A stretch of 64,000 bases of DNA from Paraburkholderia oxyphila NBRC 105797 (GTDB lineage: Bacteria; Pseudomonadota; Gammaproteobacteria; Burkholderiales; Burkholderiaceae). Below, one piece after another: positions 37,588-49,181 of this stretch. Where the stretch lies: NCBI RefSeq assembly GCF_000685075.1, contig NZ_BAYD01000006.1, positions 157,864 to 221,863 of the forward strand, read 5' to 3'. A model generated the notes under the pieces. That model was given only the letters and a program-made list of their open reading frames with translations. It was not told the DNA's origin and ran no database searches. The position numbers and the translations under genes are program-made. Within the stretch, counting starts at the first letter, position 1, and each line of letters starts with the position of its first letter.

Positions 37588-37611
37588 GCGCGCCCGAAGA
37601 GGCGCGCTTTT
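37588..37611 (+). terminator. Hairpin with T-run between sbp and cysT
   Basis: GCGCGCC (37588-37594) pairs perfectly with GGCGCGC (37601-37607), followed by TTTT. It is inside the operon and would partly stop transcription after sbp, giving more binding protein than permease. Confidence 0.65.
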
Positions 37612-37680
37612 CGACGCAGGACGCCCTGTGCGCGGCACGCAACGAGGGCGCTCCGCGCAACCCATGTGAAGAGATAGAGC

Positions 37681-38580
37681 ATGACGACGTTTCGATTACA
37701 GAGGCCAGGTGCGCTGCCGGGATTCGGCGTGACGCTCGGCATCACGGTGGCCTATCTGAGCCTCGTGGTGCTCATTCCGCTCGCGGCCACGTTCCTCAAG
37801 ACCGCGACGCTCGACTGGGCGCAGTTCGTGCGCGCCGTGGCGTCGCCGCGTGTGCTCGCCTCTTACCGCCTCACGTTTTTCTCCGCGCTAGGCGGCGCGC
37901 TCATCAACGCGGTGTTCGGATTCTTGCTCGCGTGGGTGCTGGTGCGCTATACGTTTCCCTTCAAGCGTGTGATCGACGCGCTCGTCGATCTGCCGTTCGC
38001 ATTGCCGACTTCCGTGGCCGGCATCTCGCTTGCCGCCGTGTATGCGGGCAACGGCTGGATCGGTCAGTATCTGCAGCCGCTCGGCATCAAGATCGCGTTC
38101 ACGCCGCTCGGCGTGCTCGTGGCGCTCACCTTCATCGGCTTGCCGTTCGTCGTGCGCACGGTGCAGCCCGTGCTCGAGGAGTTCGAGCGCGAGCAGGAGG
38201 AGGCCGCCGCGTGCCTGGGCGCGTCGCGCTGGCTGACGTTCCGCCGCGTGGTGCTGCCGGCCGCGCTGCCCGCGCTGCTCACGGGCTTTGCGCTCGCGTT
38301 CGCGCGCGCGTTGGGCGAGTACGGCTCGGTCATCTTCATCGCCGGCAATGTGCCGATGAAGTCGGAAATCACTTCGCTGCTCATCATCACGAAGCTCGAG
38401 CAATACGATTACGCGGGCGCCACGGCGCTCGCCGTGGTGATGCTGTGCGTGTCGTTCGTCATGCTGCTGCTCATCAATACGCTGCAGTGGTATCTGCAGC
38501 GGCGCACGAGCCGCGGGGCGTCGTCGGCAGGCGCGCCGAACACGGCGAACGTGGCAGCCACCGCAGGAGGTGTGCAATGA
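37681..38580 (+). CDS. cysT: Sulfate ABC transporter permease CysT (CysU)
   Basis: The protein has 299 residues with six transmembrane helices: [27 protein letters not shown]-type [20 protein letters not shown], and others. The EAA-type loop is ...[24 protein letters not shown]. It forms the sulfate channel with CysW, and both are driven by CysA. Its stop overlaps the start of cysW in an ATGA, so they are coupled. A Ser/Ala/Gly-rich tail follows the last helix. Confidence 0.96.
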   Translation: MTTFRLQRPGALPGFGVTLGITVAYLSLVVLIPLAATFLKTATLDWAQFVRAVASPRVLASYRLTFFSALGGALINAVFGFLLAWVLVRYTFPFKRVIDALVDLPFALPTSVAGISLAAVYAGNGWIGQYLQPLGIKIAFTPLGVLVALTFIGLPFVVRTVQPVLEEFEREQEEAAACLGASRWLTFRRVVLPAALPALLTGFALAFARALGEYGSVIFIAGNVPMKSEITSLLIITKLEQYDYAGATALAVVMLCVSFVMLLLINTLQWYLQRRTSRGASSAGAPNTANVAATAGGVQ

Positions 38581-39548
38581 GCACTGCAGTCCGTCAAAAG
38601 GGTGCGCGCCGTCCGGACCCCGTCACCGAAGCGCTGTGGGTGCGCTGGCTTCTCACCGGGATCGCGCTCGCGTTTCTCGCACTGTTTCTGGTGGTGCCGC
38701 TCGTCGCGGTGTTCTGGCAGGCCTTGAGCAAGGGCATCGGCTTCTACTTCGAATCGCTCGCCGACCCCGACGCACTCGCCGCGATCAAGCTCACGCTGAT
38801 CACCGCCGCGATTGCCGTGCCGCTCAATCTCGCGTTCGGCCTCGCCGCGTCGTGGGCGATCGCCAAGTTCGAGTTCCGCGGCAAGGCGCTGCTCACGACC
38901 TTGATCGACCTGCCGTTTTCGGTTTCGCCGGTGATTTCGGGGCTCATCTACGTGCTGCTGTTCGGCGCGCAGGGCTGGCTCGGCCCGTGGCTCGCGGACC
39001 ACGACGTGCAGATCATCTTCGCGGTGCCGGGCATCGTGCTCGCGACGATCTTCGTGACATTCCCGTTCGTCGCGCGCGAGCTGATTCCGCTGATGCAGGC
39101 CCAGGGCAACGACGAGGAAGAAGCCGCGCACGTGCTCGGCGCCTCGGGCTGGCAGATGTTCCGGCGCGTGACGCTGCCGAATATCCGCTGGGGCTTGCTG
39201 TACGGCGTGATTCTCTGTAACGCGCGTGCGATGGGCGAGTTCGGCGCGGTCTCGGTGGTGTCGGGCCACATTCGCGGCCAGACCGACACCATGCCGCTGC
39301 ACGTCGAGATCCTCTACAACGAATACAACTTCGCGGCAGCGTTTGCCGTGGCCTCGCTGCTCGCGTTGCTCGCGCTCGTGACGCTGGGTCTCAAGCTGCT
39401 GGCCGAGCGCCACCTGTCCGCCGAATTGCGCGAAGCGGGTGACGTGCCGGCCTTCGCGGGGCCGCTGGGCACGCCGGGCACCGCCAACGGACAACAGGCA
39501 CAGCACGCAGGCGTCCTGCGCCAGTCGCTTCAACAGGGAGAGCTGTAA
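38577..39548 (+). CDS. cysW: Sulfate ABC transporter permease CysW
   Basis: The protein has 323 residues, translationally coupled to cysT. Helices such as [23 protein letters not shown] and [21 protein letters not shown] are clear. The EAA loop is [26 protein letters not shown]. It is a bit longer than E. coli CysW because of a C-terminal tail rich in Gly/Gln. Two bases separate it from cysA. Confidence 0.96.
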   Translation: MSTAVRQKGARRPDPVTEALWVRWLLTGIALAFLALFLVVPLVAVFWQALSKGIGFYFESLADPDALAAIKLTLITAAIAVPLNLAFGLAASWAIAKFEFRGKALLTTLIDLPFSVSPVISGLIYVLLFGAQGWLGPWLADHDVQIIFAVPGIVLATIFVTFPFVARELIPLMQAQGNDEEEAAHVLGASGWQMFRRVTLPNIRWGLLYGVILCNARAMGEFGAVSVVSGHIRGQTDTMPLHVEILYNEYNFAAAFAVASLLALLALVTLGLKLLAERHLSAELREAGDVPAFAGPLGTPGTANGQQAQHAGVLRQSLQQGEL

Positions 39549-39550
39549 AG

Positions 39551-40606
39551 ATGGGCATCATCGTTCGCAATCTGCAAAAGCGCTTCGGCGACTTCACGGC
39601 GCTCGACAATGTTTCGCTCGATTTTCCGGCAGGCGAGCTGGTCGCCTTGCTCGGGCCCTCCGGTTGCGGCAAGACCACGCTGCTGCGTGTGATCGCGGGT
39701 CTCGAATACGCCGATGAGGGCCAGGTCGTGCTCCAGGGGCAGGACGTGGGTACGGTGGGGGCGCGCGAGCGCCAGGTGGGCTTCGTGTTCCAGCATTACG
39801 CGCTGTTTCGCCATATGACCGTGTTCGAGAACGTGGCGTTCGGGTTGCGCGTGAAGCCGCGCAACGAGCGTCCCTCCGAAGCGCAGATCCGCGAAAAAGT
39901 GCACGAACTGCTCAAGCTCGTGCAGCTCGACTGGCTCGCGCAGCGCTATCCGTCCGAGCTGTCGGGCGGCCAGCGCCAGCGCATTGCGCTCGCGCGCGCA
40001 CTGGCGGTGGAGCCGAAAGTGTTGCTGCTCGACGAGCCGTTCGGCGCGCTCGACGCCAAGGTGCGCAAGGAGTTGCGCAGCTGGCTGCGGCGCCTGCACG
40101 ACGACCTGCACATCTCGACGATCTTCGTCACGCACGACCAGGAGGAGGCGCTCGAAGTGGCCGACCGCATCGTCGTGATGAATCATGGGCATGTGGAGCA
40201 GGTGGGCAGCCCGCAAGACGTGTACGATCATCCTCAGTCGGCGTTTGTCTATGAGTTCCTGGGCGCGGCGAACCGTCTGCGCGGCCGCGTCGATGCACAC
40301 GGTTTCGTGGCCGACGGCGCGGCGCAGCCGATCGCGGTGCAGGCCGGCTTCGAAGGCCCGGCGCTCGCCTATGTGCGGCCGCACGATCTCGTGCTGCACC
40401 GCGAGGCCGGTGCGCATCGCGACGGCATCGTCGTGGACGTGCGCCGCGTGGTGACCCTGGCCGGCGCCGTGCGCGTGGAACTCGAAAGCCGCACGGGCGG
40501 CGCGCTCGAGGCTCAGCTCGACCGCGAGACGTGGCGCGCGCTGAGCCTTTCGGTCGGCGACGGCGTGACGGCGGTGCCGCGCGGGCTGCGCGTGTTTCCC
40601 GCCTGA
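39551..40606 (+). CDS. cysA: Sulfate ABC transporter ATP-binding protein
   Basis: The protein has 351 residues. Walker [14 protein letters not shown], signature [16 protein letters not shown], Walker [13 protein letters not shown], and H-loop VTHDQEEA are present, with the [15 protein letters not shown]-loop part typical of CysA. The C-terminal TOBE-like domain after about 240 ([11 protein letters not shown] and [10 protein letters not shown]) is the regulatory part. It completes the sbp-cysTWA sulfate uptake system. Confidence 0.97.
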   Translation: MGIIVRNLQKRFGDFTALDNVSLDFPAGELVALLGPSGCGKTTLLRVIAGLEYADEGQVVLQGQDVGTVGARERQVGFVFQHYALFRHMTVFENVAFGLRVKPRNERPSEAQIREKVHELLKLVQLDWLAQRYPSELSGGQRQRIALARALAVEPKVLLLDEPFGALDAKVRKELRSWLRRLHDDLHISTIFVTHDQEEALEVADRIVVMNHGHVEQVGSPQDVYDHPQSAFVYEFLGAANRLRGRVDAHGFVADGAAQPIAVQAGFEGPALAYVRPHDLVLHREAGAHRDGIVVDVRRVVTLAGAVRVELESRTGGALEAQLDRETWRALSLSVGDGVTAVPRGLRVFPA

Positions 40607-40680
40607 TTGGCCCAATCAGAGCGATCAACGAATAACGAATGAATAACGAATAATCGGTCGGCAGTTCCGGAGAGTAGAAA

Positions 40681-41607
40681 ATGAATTTTCAGCAGTTGCG
40701 TTTCGTGCGCGAAGCCGTGCGGCAGAACATGAACCTGACCGAAGTGGCGAACGTGCTCTACACGTCGCAGTCAGGCGTCTCCAAGCAGATCAAGGATCTG
40801 GAGGACGAGCTCGGCGTCGACATCTTCATTCGCCGCGGCAAGCGCCTCACGGGTCTCACGGAGCCGGGCAAGGCCGTGCATCAGCTGATCGAGCGCATGC
40901 TGCTCGACGCCGAGAACCTGCGCCGCGTGGCGCGCCAGTTCGCCGATCAGGACAGCGGCCACCTCGTCGTGGCCACGACGCACACGCAGGCGCGCTATGC
41001 GCTGCCCAAGGTCGTGCACCAGTTCCGCGAAGTGTTTCCGAAGGTGCATCTCGCGCTGCGCCAGGGCAATCCGCAGCAGATCGCGCAGATGATCATCAAC
41101 GGCGAGGCCGACATCGGCATCTCGACCGAAGCGCTCGACCGTTTCCCCGATATCGTGACGTTCCCGTGCTATTCGTGGCATCACGTGGTGGTCGTGCCGA
41201 AGACGCATCCGCTCGTGGGCCGTGAGAACCTCACGCTTGAGGAGATCGCCGAGTATCCGATCATCACCTACGATCAGGATTTCACGGGCCGCTCGCATAT
41301 CGACCAGGCGTTCGCGAAGGCGGGCACCGTGCCCGACGTCGTGCTGACCGCCATCGACGCGGACGTGATCAAGACCTACGTCGAACTGGGCATGGGCGTG
41401 GGCGTGGTGGCCGCAATGGCCTACGACCCGAAGCGCGACAGCGAGCTCGTCGCGCTCGACACGCAGCATCTGTTCGAGGCCAGCACGACGCGCGTGGGCC
41501 TGCGCAAGGGCGCCTTCCTGCGTCAGTACGCCTACAAGCTCATTGAAATGTTCGCGCCCCAGCTTACCGAGCAGCAGATCGCGAGCCAGTTGCGCGAGCC
41601 GGCCTGA
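40681..41607 (+). CDS. cysB: CysB-type LysR regulator of sulfur assimilation
   Basis: The protein has 308 residues. The N-terminal winged helix is typical for CysB/Cbl: MNFQQLRFVREAVRQNMNLTEVANVLYTSQSGVSKQIKDLEDELG. The effector domain includes LVVATTHTQARYALP, the acyl-serine/sulfate pocket block with QGNPQQIAQMI, and a TYDQDFTGRSHID segment that is diagnostic of this branch. It activates sulfate and sulfonate genes when cysteine is low, so both sbp-cysTWA and the ssuDCBF group in this window are likely targets. Whether it is CysB or Cbl cannot be fully settled; CysB is the usual neighbour. Confidence 0.93.
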   Translation: MNFQQLRFVREAVRQNMNLTEVANVLYTSQSGVSKQIKDLEDELGVDIFIRRGKRLTGLTEPGKAVHQLIERMLLDAENLRRVARQFADQDSGHLVVATTHTQARYALPKVVHQFREVFPKVHLALRQGNPQQIAQMIINGEADIGISTEALDRFPDIVTFPCYSWHHVVVVPKTHPLVGRENLTLEEIAEYPIITYDQDFTGRSHIDQAFAKAGTVPDVVLTAIDADVIKTYVELGMGVGVVAAMAYDPKRDSELVALDTQHLFEASTTRVGLRKGAFLRQYAYKLIEMFAPQLTEQQIASQLREPA

Positions 41608-41754
41608 GCGGAGCGGGCCTGGCCGGGTTTTGGACGTGCTCGGACCGGGCTTGGGCCCGATTCCGCCCGGATTCCGCGCGCGGCGTCTGGCCCGGTCTTT
41701 CGTCGGGCTTCTGTCTATGTCGGCGCGCCTGGCGGATCGCTTAAAATCGGCGCC

Positions 41755-42786
41755 ATGAATACACCCACCCCATCCCAAACCGCGGCCGGCGCCCAGGCGC
41801 TGCCGCGCGTCGCCGTGCTTGCCACCGGCGGCACCATCGCGGGCTCCGCCCCCGACGCAGCCAATACCGCCGGCTATCAGGCCGGCGTGATCGGCGTGGC
41901 GCAGTTGCTCGCGGCCGTGCCGGGCCTCGACGCGGTTGCGCAGATCCATGCCGAGCAGGTGGCGAGCGTCGACAGCAAGGACATGTCGTTCGCGCTCTGG
42001 AGCACGCTCGCGCAGCGCGTGAACGAGCTGCTCGCCGGCGACGACATCGACGCCATCGTGATCACGCACGGCACCGATACGCTCGAAGAAACCGCGTACC
42101 TGCTGCATCTCGTGGTGAAGAGCGCCAAGCCCGTCATCCTGACCGCGGCCATGCGGCCCGCCTCGGCGCTTTCCGCCGACGGTCCGCTGAATCTGCTCAA
42201 TGCGGTGACGCTGGCGGCGAGCGGCCAGGCGGCGGGGCAGGGCGTGCTGGTGGCGTTCAACAACCGCATCCATTGCGCACGCGACGTCACCAAGATCAGC
42301 ACCTACGCGGTGGACGCGTTCCAGTCGCCCGAGATTGGCGCGCTGGGCTGGGTGCAGGACGGACGGGTGGAATTCCAGCGGCGCGCACTGCGGCCCCATA
42401 CCGTGGATGCGCCGTTCACGGCAGACGCGCAATGGCCGCACGTCGAGATCGTCACGAGCTATGCCGGCGTATCGCGCATTGCTGTGGATGCGCTCGTGGC
42501 CGCGGGCGTGCGCGGCATCGTCGTGGCGGGCACCGGTAACGGCTCGATTCACGCCACGCTGCAGCAGGCGCTCGTTGAAGCGGCTGCGCAGGGCATTGCC
42601 GTGGTGCGTGCGTCGCGCGTGGGCTCGGGTCACGTGATGCACAACGGTGCGGCGAAGGACGATGCGCTCGGCTTCGTTTCGGCGGGTACGCTGAACCCGT
42701 ATAAGGCGCGTGTGCTGTTGATGCTTGCGCTTGCGGCGGGCACGAACGAGAAGGCCGCGCTGCAGCGAGTGTTCGGCACGTACTGA
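41755..42786 (+). CDS. L-asparaginase (type II-like fold, cytosolic)
   Basis: The protein has 343 residues. The first catalytic Thr lies in VAVLATGGTIAGSAPD and the second, with the Asp-Lys partners, in HGTDTLEETAYLLHLVVKSAKPV. The segment IAVVRASRVGSG also matches. No signal peptide is present, so the enzyme is probably cytosolic although its sequence is nearer the type II group. It hydrolyses asparagine to aspartate and ammonia. It stands alone after cysB and shares a strong bidirectional terminator with the next gene. Confidence 0.93.
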   Translation: MNTPTPSQTAAGAQALPRVAVLATGGTIAGSAPDAANTAGYQAGVIGVAQLLAAVPGLDAVAQIHAEQVASVDSKDMSFALWSTLAQRVNELLAGDDIDAIVITHGTDTLEETAYLLHLVVKSAKPVILTAAMRPASALSADGPLNLLNAVTLAASGQAAGQGVLVAFNNRIHCARDVTKISTYAVDAFQSPEIGALGWVQDGRVEFQRRALRPHTVDAPFTADAQWPHVEIVTSYAGVSRIAVDALVAAGVRGIVVAGTGNGSIHATLQQALVEAAAQGIAVVRASRVGSGHVMHNGAAKDDALGFVSAGTLNPYKARVLLMLALAAGTNEKAALQRVFGTY

Positions 42787-42852
42787 GTTGTACTGAGCAC
42801 GTGGATCGCACGCGCTTTCATGCGCTTTGGCGTCCACGCGAAGAGAAATGCA

Positions 42853-42892
42853 AACGGGCCTTGCGGATTGCTCCGCAAGGCCCGTTTCGTTT
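42853..42892. terminator. Bidirectional rho-independent terminator
   Basis: AAACGGGCCTTGCGGA (42853-42868) pairs over 16 bases with TCCGCAAGGCCCGTTT (42873-42888) around a four-base loop. It lies between the convergent asparaginase and LysM genes and can end both. Confidence 0.88.
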
Positions 42893-42929
42893 CCGGCCGC
42901 GCGCGATATTGCGCGCGCTTTTGCACGCG

Positions 42930-43430
42930 TTATTGCAGCGGCGGAATCACGAGCACCTGGCCCGGATAGATCTTGTCCGGGCTCTTGAGCATCGGCGTGT
43001 TCGCCTGGAAGATGACGTCGTTCTTCGCGCCACTGCCGTAGTACTTCTCGGCGATCTTCCAGAGATTGTCGCCTGCGACCACGGTGTGGTGCTGCGCTTC
43101 CGGCGCCGGATTCGTCACCGTCATCTGGTCGTCGACCTTGTCCACGTTCTGCACATTGCCGGCGGCCACGAGGATCTTTTCCTTCGTTGCCTGATCGGCG
43201 GCATTGCCCGTCACCGTGACCGTGTGCGAGACACCGTCATAGGTCACGCCGAGGTTGTCGGCATCGAGGCCCTGCGCGCGGATATAGGCGGCGATCGCAT
43301 CGCCGGCCTTCTGGTTCAGTTCGGCGAGATTCGCGGCCGGTGCGGCTGCGGTTTCGGCCGCCTGGGCCGGCGCGGCCGCTGCGCCGAACAGCTTCTCGCC
43401 GGCTTCCTTGATGAAGTTGATAATGCCCAT
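42930..43430 (-). CDS. BON and LysM domain protein (YgaU/Kbp type)
   Basis: The protein has 166 residues. Residues about 45-105 form a BON domain (KAGDAIAAYIRAQGLDADNLGVTYD then HTVTVTGNAADQATKEKIL). Residues about 116-165 form a LysM domain (TVVAGDNLWKIAEKYYGSGAKN...IFQANTPMLKSPDKIYPGQVLVIP). E. coli Kbp of the same layout is a cytosolic potassium sensor. No clear signal peptide is present, so a similar cytosolic role is possible. Confidence 0.9.
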   Translation of the reverse strand: MGIINFIKEAGEKLFGAAAAPAQAAETAAAPAANLAELNQKAGDAIAAYIRAQGLDADNLGVTYDGVSHTVTVTGNAADQATKEKILVAAGNVQNVDKVDDQMTVTNPAPEAQHHTVVAGDNLWKIAEKYYGSGAKNDVIFQANTPMLKSPDKIYPGQVLVIPPLQ

Positions 43431-44009
43431 CGATCACACTCCTCACGTGCTGGGATTGGTTGCGTAGCCACGCATCGGGTAGCGTGCCCACCTTGCACCG
43501 TCTGCATGACAGACGAATGAAAGCATGATTCTAGAAACGCGGGCACGAAGACGTCCAGCGCCGCAGCGTTAAAGAGTGTGAAAAGAAGATGAACTCCGCG
43601 GCATGCATTGCGCGAGAGCAGAGGCGGGTGCGTTATGGAAGATGATGGAAGAGTGTGCTGCTGCGCGCCGAGGGCGCGAAGGCTGACAGGGTGCCGCGAT
43701 CCGACAGGCGGACACCCGGAGACAACGTCTGACCGACCAAGGCTTCCCCGTCGTCACCGAGTGCCGCTTTCGGACCCCACTGGCCGCCCTCAGCCCAGAG
43801 CGGCCCCGATTTGCTCCGCGGCGGTTGCCGCCACCACGAAGCGCCCCACTTGTGGCCGTCGCGCTCGTGCGCGCCAGCCTGAATTTTTGCGTGTACTACC
43901 GCTGTAAAAGCATGCTTTCGAGGAGCGTTGCGCGCGAAATCCGCGCGCAACGCCTCAACTTCATCACTGAGCCCAGCATGAGCTCAGCAGGCGATCAAGC
44001 CGCCAGGCC
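43431..44009. other. Intergenic region, no gene
   Basis: These 579 bases between the LysM gene and glxR hold no supported gene. Frames here have no ribosome site or family resemblance. The glxR operon terminates at this end, but no strong stem with T-run was found in the first bases after 44009. Confidence 0.4.
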
Positions 44010-44903
44010 TTACGCCTTCTTGCTTTCGGTGATTTCGAAGTTCGCCATGATCTCGAGCGCGCGGATCATCGCCGAGTGGTCCCATGCCTTGCCACCGTTC
44101 GCGGCGCACACGCTGAAGAGCTGCTGCGCGCTGGCGGTGTGCGGCAGGGCGATGCCCAGCTTGCGTGCACCGTCGATCGCGAGGTTCAGGTCCTTCTGGT
44201 GCAGCTCGATACGGAAGCCCGGGTCGAACGTGCGCTTGGTCATGCGCTCGCCGTGCACTTCGAGAATGCGCGACGAAGCGAAGCCGCCCATGAGCGCCTT
44301 GCGAACGCGCTCCGGATCCGCGCCCGAGCGTGCGGCGAAGAGCAGCGCTTCAGCCACGGCTTCGATATTCAGCGCGACGATGATCTGGTTCGCGACCTTG
44401 GTGGTCTGGCCCGCGCCGTTCTCGCCGATCAGCGAGATGTTCTTGCCCATCAGATCGAACAGCGGCTTGGCGATTTCGAACGACTTCTCCGGGCCGCCGA
44501 CCATGATCGTGAGCGTCGCTTCGCGCGCGCCGACTTCGCCGCCCGAGACCGGTGCGTCGAGGTAGTCGCAGCCGAGCGCGTTGATCTGCTTGGCGAACTC
44601 TTGCGTTTCGATCGGCGAGATCGAGCTCATGTCGATCACGAGCTTGCCGGCCGAGAGGCCCTTCGCGACGCCATCATCGGCGAACAGGACCTTCTGCACG
44701 TCGGGGGTGTCCGGCACCATCAGGATGACGATGTCCGAAGCCTGCGCCACGGCCGTCGAATCAGCGACCACGGTGGTCAGCTTTTGCAGGTCTTCGGGCA
44801 CCGGGAACTTGCCGTTCACGACGAGCGAGTGGCCGCCCTTGATCAGGTTGCGGGCCATGTGCGAGCCCATGATGCCGAGGCCGATAAAACCAATCTTTGC
44901 CAT
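44010..44903 (-). CDS. glxR: 2-hydroxy-3-oxopropionate (tartronate semialdehyde) reductase
   Basis: GlxR reduces tartronate semialdehyde to D-glycerate. The protein has 297 residues. Rossmann motif GFIGLGIMGSHMARNLIKGGH at the N-terminus, then DAPVSGGEVGAREATL, the catalytic Lys in GAGQTTKVANQ, and the C-terminal GFRIELHQKDLNLAIDGAR match beta-hydroxyacid dehydrogenases of this type. It is the third gene of the gcl-hyi-glxR operon on the minus strand. Confidence 0.95.
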   Translation of the reverse strand: MAKIGFIGLGIMGSHMARNLIKGGHSLVVNGKFPVPEDLQKLTTVVADSTAVAQASDIVILMVPDTPDVQKVLFADDGVAKGLSAGKLVIDMSSISPIETQEFAKQINALGCDYLDAPVSGGEVGAREATLTIMVGGPEKSFEIAKPLFDLMGKNISLIGENGAGQTTKVANQIIVALNIEAVAEALLFAARSGADPERVRKALMGGFASSRILEVHGERMTKRTFDPGFRIELHQKDLNLAIDGARKLGIALPHTASAQQLFSVCAANGGKAWDHSAMIRALEIMANFEITESKKA

Positions 44904-45031
44904 CTGTATGTCTCCGTTGAGTCGAATGCGGTTCGATGTGTGAGTCGACGCGACCCGGCGTGCGCGCCCGCTAAATCCAGTGAGTCGGGCGTGTCACGCG
45001 AGCAGCGGTCAAGGCTGACGATGCGGGCTGA

Positions 45032-45829
45032 TCAGGCGAGTTCCGCCGCGCGGCGCTGCGCGCTGCGCAGCCAGCCGAGACCTTCGACGGTCGTCGTGCG
45101 CGGCTTGTATTCGCAGCCGATGTAGCCCTCGTAGCCGAGCGTGTCGAGCAGATCGAACAGGAAGGGATAGTTGATTTCGCCCGTGCCCGGCTCGTTGCGG
45201 CCCGGGTTGTCGGCGAGCTGGATGTGGGCGATCTTCGCGAAGTGCTTCTTGATCGTCGCGGCGAGTTCGCCTTCCATCCGTTGCATGTGATAGATGTCGT
45301 ACTGCAGGAACAGGTTGTCCGAGCCCGTTTGCGCGATCACGTCGAGCGCTTCGGCCGAACGGTTCAGCGCAAAGCCCGGGATGTCGTACGAATTGCACGG
45401 CTCGACGAGCAGGCGGATGCCTTCGCGCTTGAGCTCGCCCGCGGCGTAGCTCAGGTTCTCGACGATGGTCGCGAGTGCCGTGTCGCGGTCGACGCCTGCC
45501 GTCGGAATACCCACGAGGCAGTTCAGTTGCGGCACGTTCAGCGCTTTGGCGTACTCGATCGCACGGCCAACGCCTTCCTTGAACTCGCCCTTGCGATCGG
45601 GCAGGCAGGCGATACCGCGCTCGCCACCTTCCCAGTTGCCGGCGGGCAGATTGTGCAGCACGAGCTTCAGGTTGTGCGCGGCCAGGCGCTCGGCCAGTTC
45701 CGCGGCTTTGAACGGATACGGGAAAAGGAATTCGACGGCATCGAAGCCCGCCTCGGCTGCCGCGGCAAAGCGGTCGAGGAACGGCACTTCGTTGAACAGC
45801 ATGGTGAGATTCGCTGCGAATTTTGGCAT
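45032..45829 (-). CDS. hyi: Hydroxypyruvate isomerase
   Basis: Hyi interconverts hydroxypyruvate and tartronate semialdehyde. The protein has 265 residues with a TIM-barrel of the xylose-isomerase-like type: MPKFAANLTMLFNEVPFLDRFAAAAEAGF, CNSYDIPGFALN, LQYDIYHMQRMEGE with metal ligands, and NEPGTGEINYPFLFD. It lies between gcl and glxR, 128 bases before glxR and 114 after gcl. Confidence 0.94.
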   Translation of the reverse strand: MPKFAANLTMLFNEVPFLDRFAAAAEAGFDAVEFLFPYPFKAAELAERLAAHNLKLVLHNLPAGNWEGGERGIACLPDRKGEFKEGVGRAIEYAKALNVPQLNCLVGIPTAGVDRDTALATIVENLSYAAGELKREGIRLLVEPCNSYDIPGFALNRSAEALDVIAQTGSDNLFLQYDIYHMQRMEGELAATIKKHFAKIAHIQLADNPGRNEPGTGEINYPFLFDLLDTLGYEGYIGCEYKPRTTTVEGLGWLRSAQRRAAELA

Positions 45830-45943
45830 GGTGCTGGGTCTCGCGGTCGGTCAGTAAAAAGAATTTCAGGCAGGCGGCGCGCTGGAGCGCACCGCCTGCG
45901 TTGAGCACGCCCGAGGGCGTTGGCTCAGTTCAATGCACGCTGC

Positions 45944-47728
<1,785 letters not shown>

Positions 47729-47967
47729 GAAAAGTCTCCTGAATATGGCAATTGGCTGAAATGGCTACGCATTGGGTACAGCGTTTGATCGCACTGTAGG
47801 CTCGCAGGAAAGGTTTGATAAGATGAGTTCGGGTCGTTTATTCCGAAACAAAAAGTATTGAATGCCGTGGGGCGGCGCTTTCGGGCGCAAGAGCCCGTGG
47901 ACAGGCCGTGCGCCGGGGTTTCTGGCCCGCGGCATGGCGTCGCAGTGCGCGACACAGGAGACAGGCG

Positions 47968-48879
47968 ATGGACCGCTTCAAACAGATCGAAACCTTCGTA
48001 CGCGTGGCCGACGCGGGCAGCCTCGCGGCCGCCGCGCTCGAGGAAGGCGTCTCGCCGGTCATACTCGGGCGTCGGATCGACGCGCTCGAAAAGCGCCTTG
48101 GCGTGAAGCTCATGTACCGCTCGACCCGGCGGCTCGTGGTGAGCGAAGAGGGCGGCGCGTTTCTCGAGCGGTGCCGCGGCCTGCTGGCGGAATGGGATCA
48201 GGCCGAAAACGAGCTCTCGGCGGGGCGGCGCGTGGTGAACGGGCACCTGATCGTCTCGGCGCCGGCGGCCTTCGGGCGCAAGCATGTGGCGCCGCTCGCG
48301 CCCGCGTTTCTGGCCGACAAGCCCGAGCTGCAGGTTTCGTTCAATCTGACCGATCGCGTGGTCGATCTGGTGCGCGAGGGCTATGACCTGTCGATCCGCA
48401 TTGGCGGGTCCGTCGACCCGAATTTCGTCGCCGTGAAGCTCGCCTCGAACCGGCGCGTGGTGTGCGGCACGCCCGAGTATTTTCGCAAGCACGGCAAGCC
48501 GAAGACGCTCGAAGACCTGCCCAGCCACAATTGCCTCGCGTTCAATCTGCAGGGCGGCCAGAACCGCGGCTGGTATTTCCGCCGCAACGGCAAGCTCGCG
48601 ACCGTGCGCGTGGGCGGCACGCTCGACTGCAACGACGGCGAGCTGCTGCACCGCTGGGTGACTGAGGGGCTCGGGCTCGGCTGGCGCTCGACGTGGGAGA
48701 TCGACGCGCAGCTCGCGCGCGGCGAACTCGAGACCGTGCTCGACGAGTACGCGCTGCCCGACTACGACATCCTCGCTGTCTATCCGCAGCAGCGCTACGT
48801 GCCGGCCAAGGTGCGTTATTTCATCGACTATCTGAAGGAGGTCTACGCGCGGCCGGGGTACTGGAGCGGCGTGGTGTGA
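47968..48879 (+). CDS. LysR-type regulator divergent from gcl
   Basis: The protein has 303 residues, start ATG 47968. The winged helix is MDRFKQIETFVRVADAGSLAAAALEEGVSPVILGRRIDALEKRLG. The substrate domain follows in the CrgA-like pattern with LIVSAPAAFGRKHVAPLAPAFLADKPEL and DRVVDLVREGYDLSIRIG. It is divergent from gcl with a 239-base shared region, so it very likely regulates the glyoxylate operon (inferred from position). Confidence 0.9.
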   Translation: MDRFKQIETFVRVADAGSLAAAALEEGVSPVILGRRIDALEKRLGVKLMYRSTRRLVVSEEGGAFLERCRGLLAEWDQAENELSAGRRVVNGHLIVSAPAAFGRKHVAPLAPAFLADKPELQVSFNLTDRVVDLVREGYDLSIRIGGSVDPNFVAVKLASNRRVVCGTPEYFRKHGKPKTLEDLPSHNCLAFNLQGGQNRGWYFRRNGKLATVRVGGTLDCNDGELLHRWVTEGLGLGWRSTWEIDAQLARGELETVLDEYALPDYDILAVYPQQRYVPAKVRYFIDYLKEVYARPGYWSGVV

Positions 48880-49181
48880 GCTTGCCGTCTGCTTTTGTCC
48901 TGACCATGCGCCTTGCGCACCGCGTGCGCGCTTGACTGTCGTGTCGGCGTCCGCTTCTGGCACGCGCCATTTATTTTTGGTTTTCGTCCGCATTTCGCGG
49001 GAATAAACTGGCCGCTGCGCCAGTAGTGCAGATGCGGGACCGGTGAACGGGAGCCGTGTCGACGCCGGGCTGCGCGGGCGAAGAATGGAAGCGGCGCGGC
49101 GACAGGCGCTTGCGGGTGCGGCGAAAGCCGCGCCGCGCACGGCGCAAGGCGCGCGCGAGCCGTGGGGCACGAGGGGACGAC
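48880..49181. other. Intergenic region upstream of the sigma factor gene
   Basis: These 302 bases lie between the LysR gene and the sigma factor. A run near 48965-49000 is A+T-rich and may hold a promoter. The sigma factor frame is open back to about 49056, so an earlier start at ATG 49056 cannot be excluded. Confidence 0.4.

Noticed and set aside
40771..42837. 688-codon minus-strand frame opposite cysB and asparaginase
   Set aside because: Shadow of two well-recognised genes, very Arg/His-rich.
43608..43907. Plus-strand frame in the LysM-glxR gap
   Set aside because: No ribosome site, no recognisable protein pattern; counted as intergenic.
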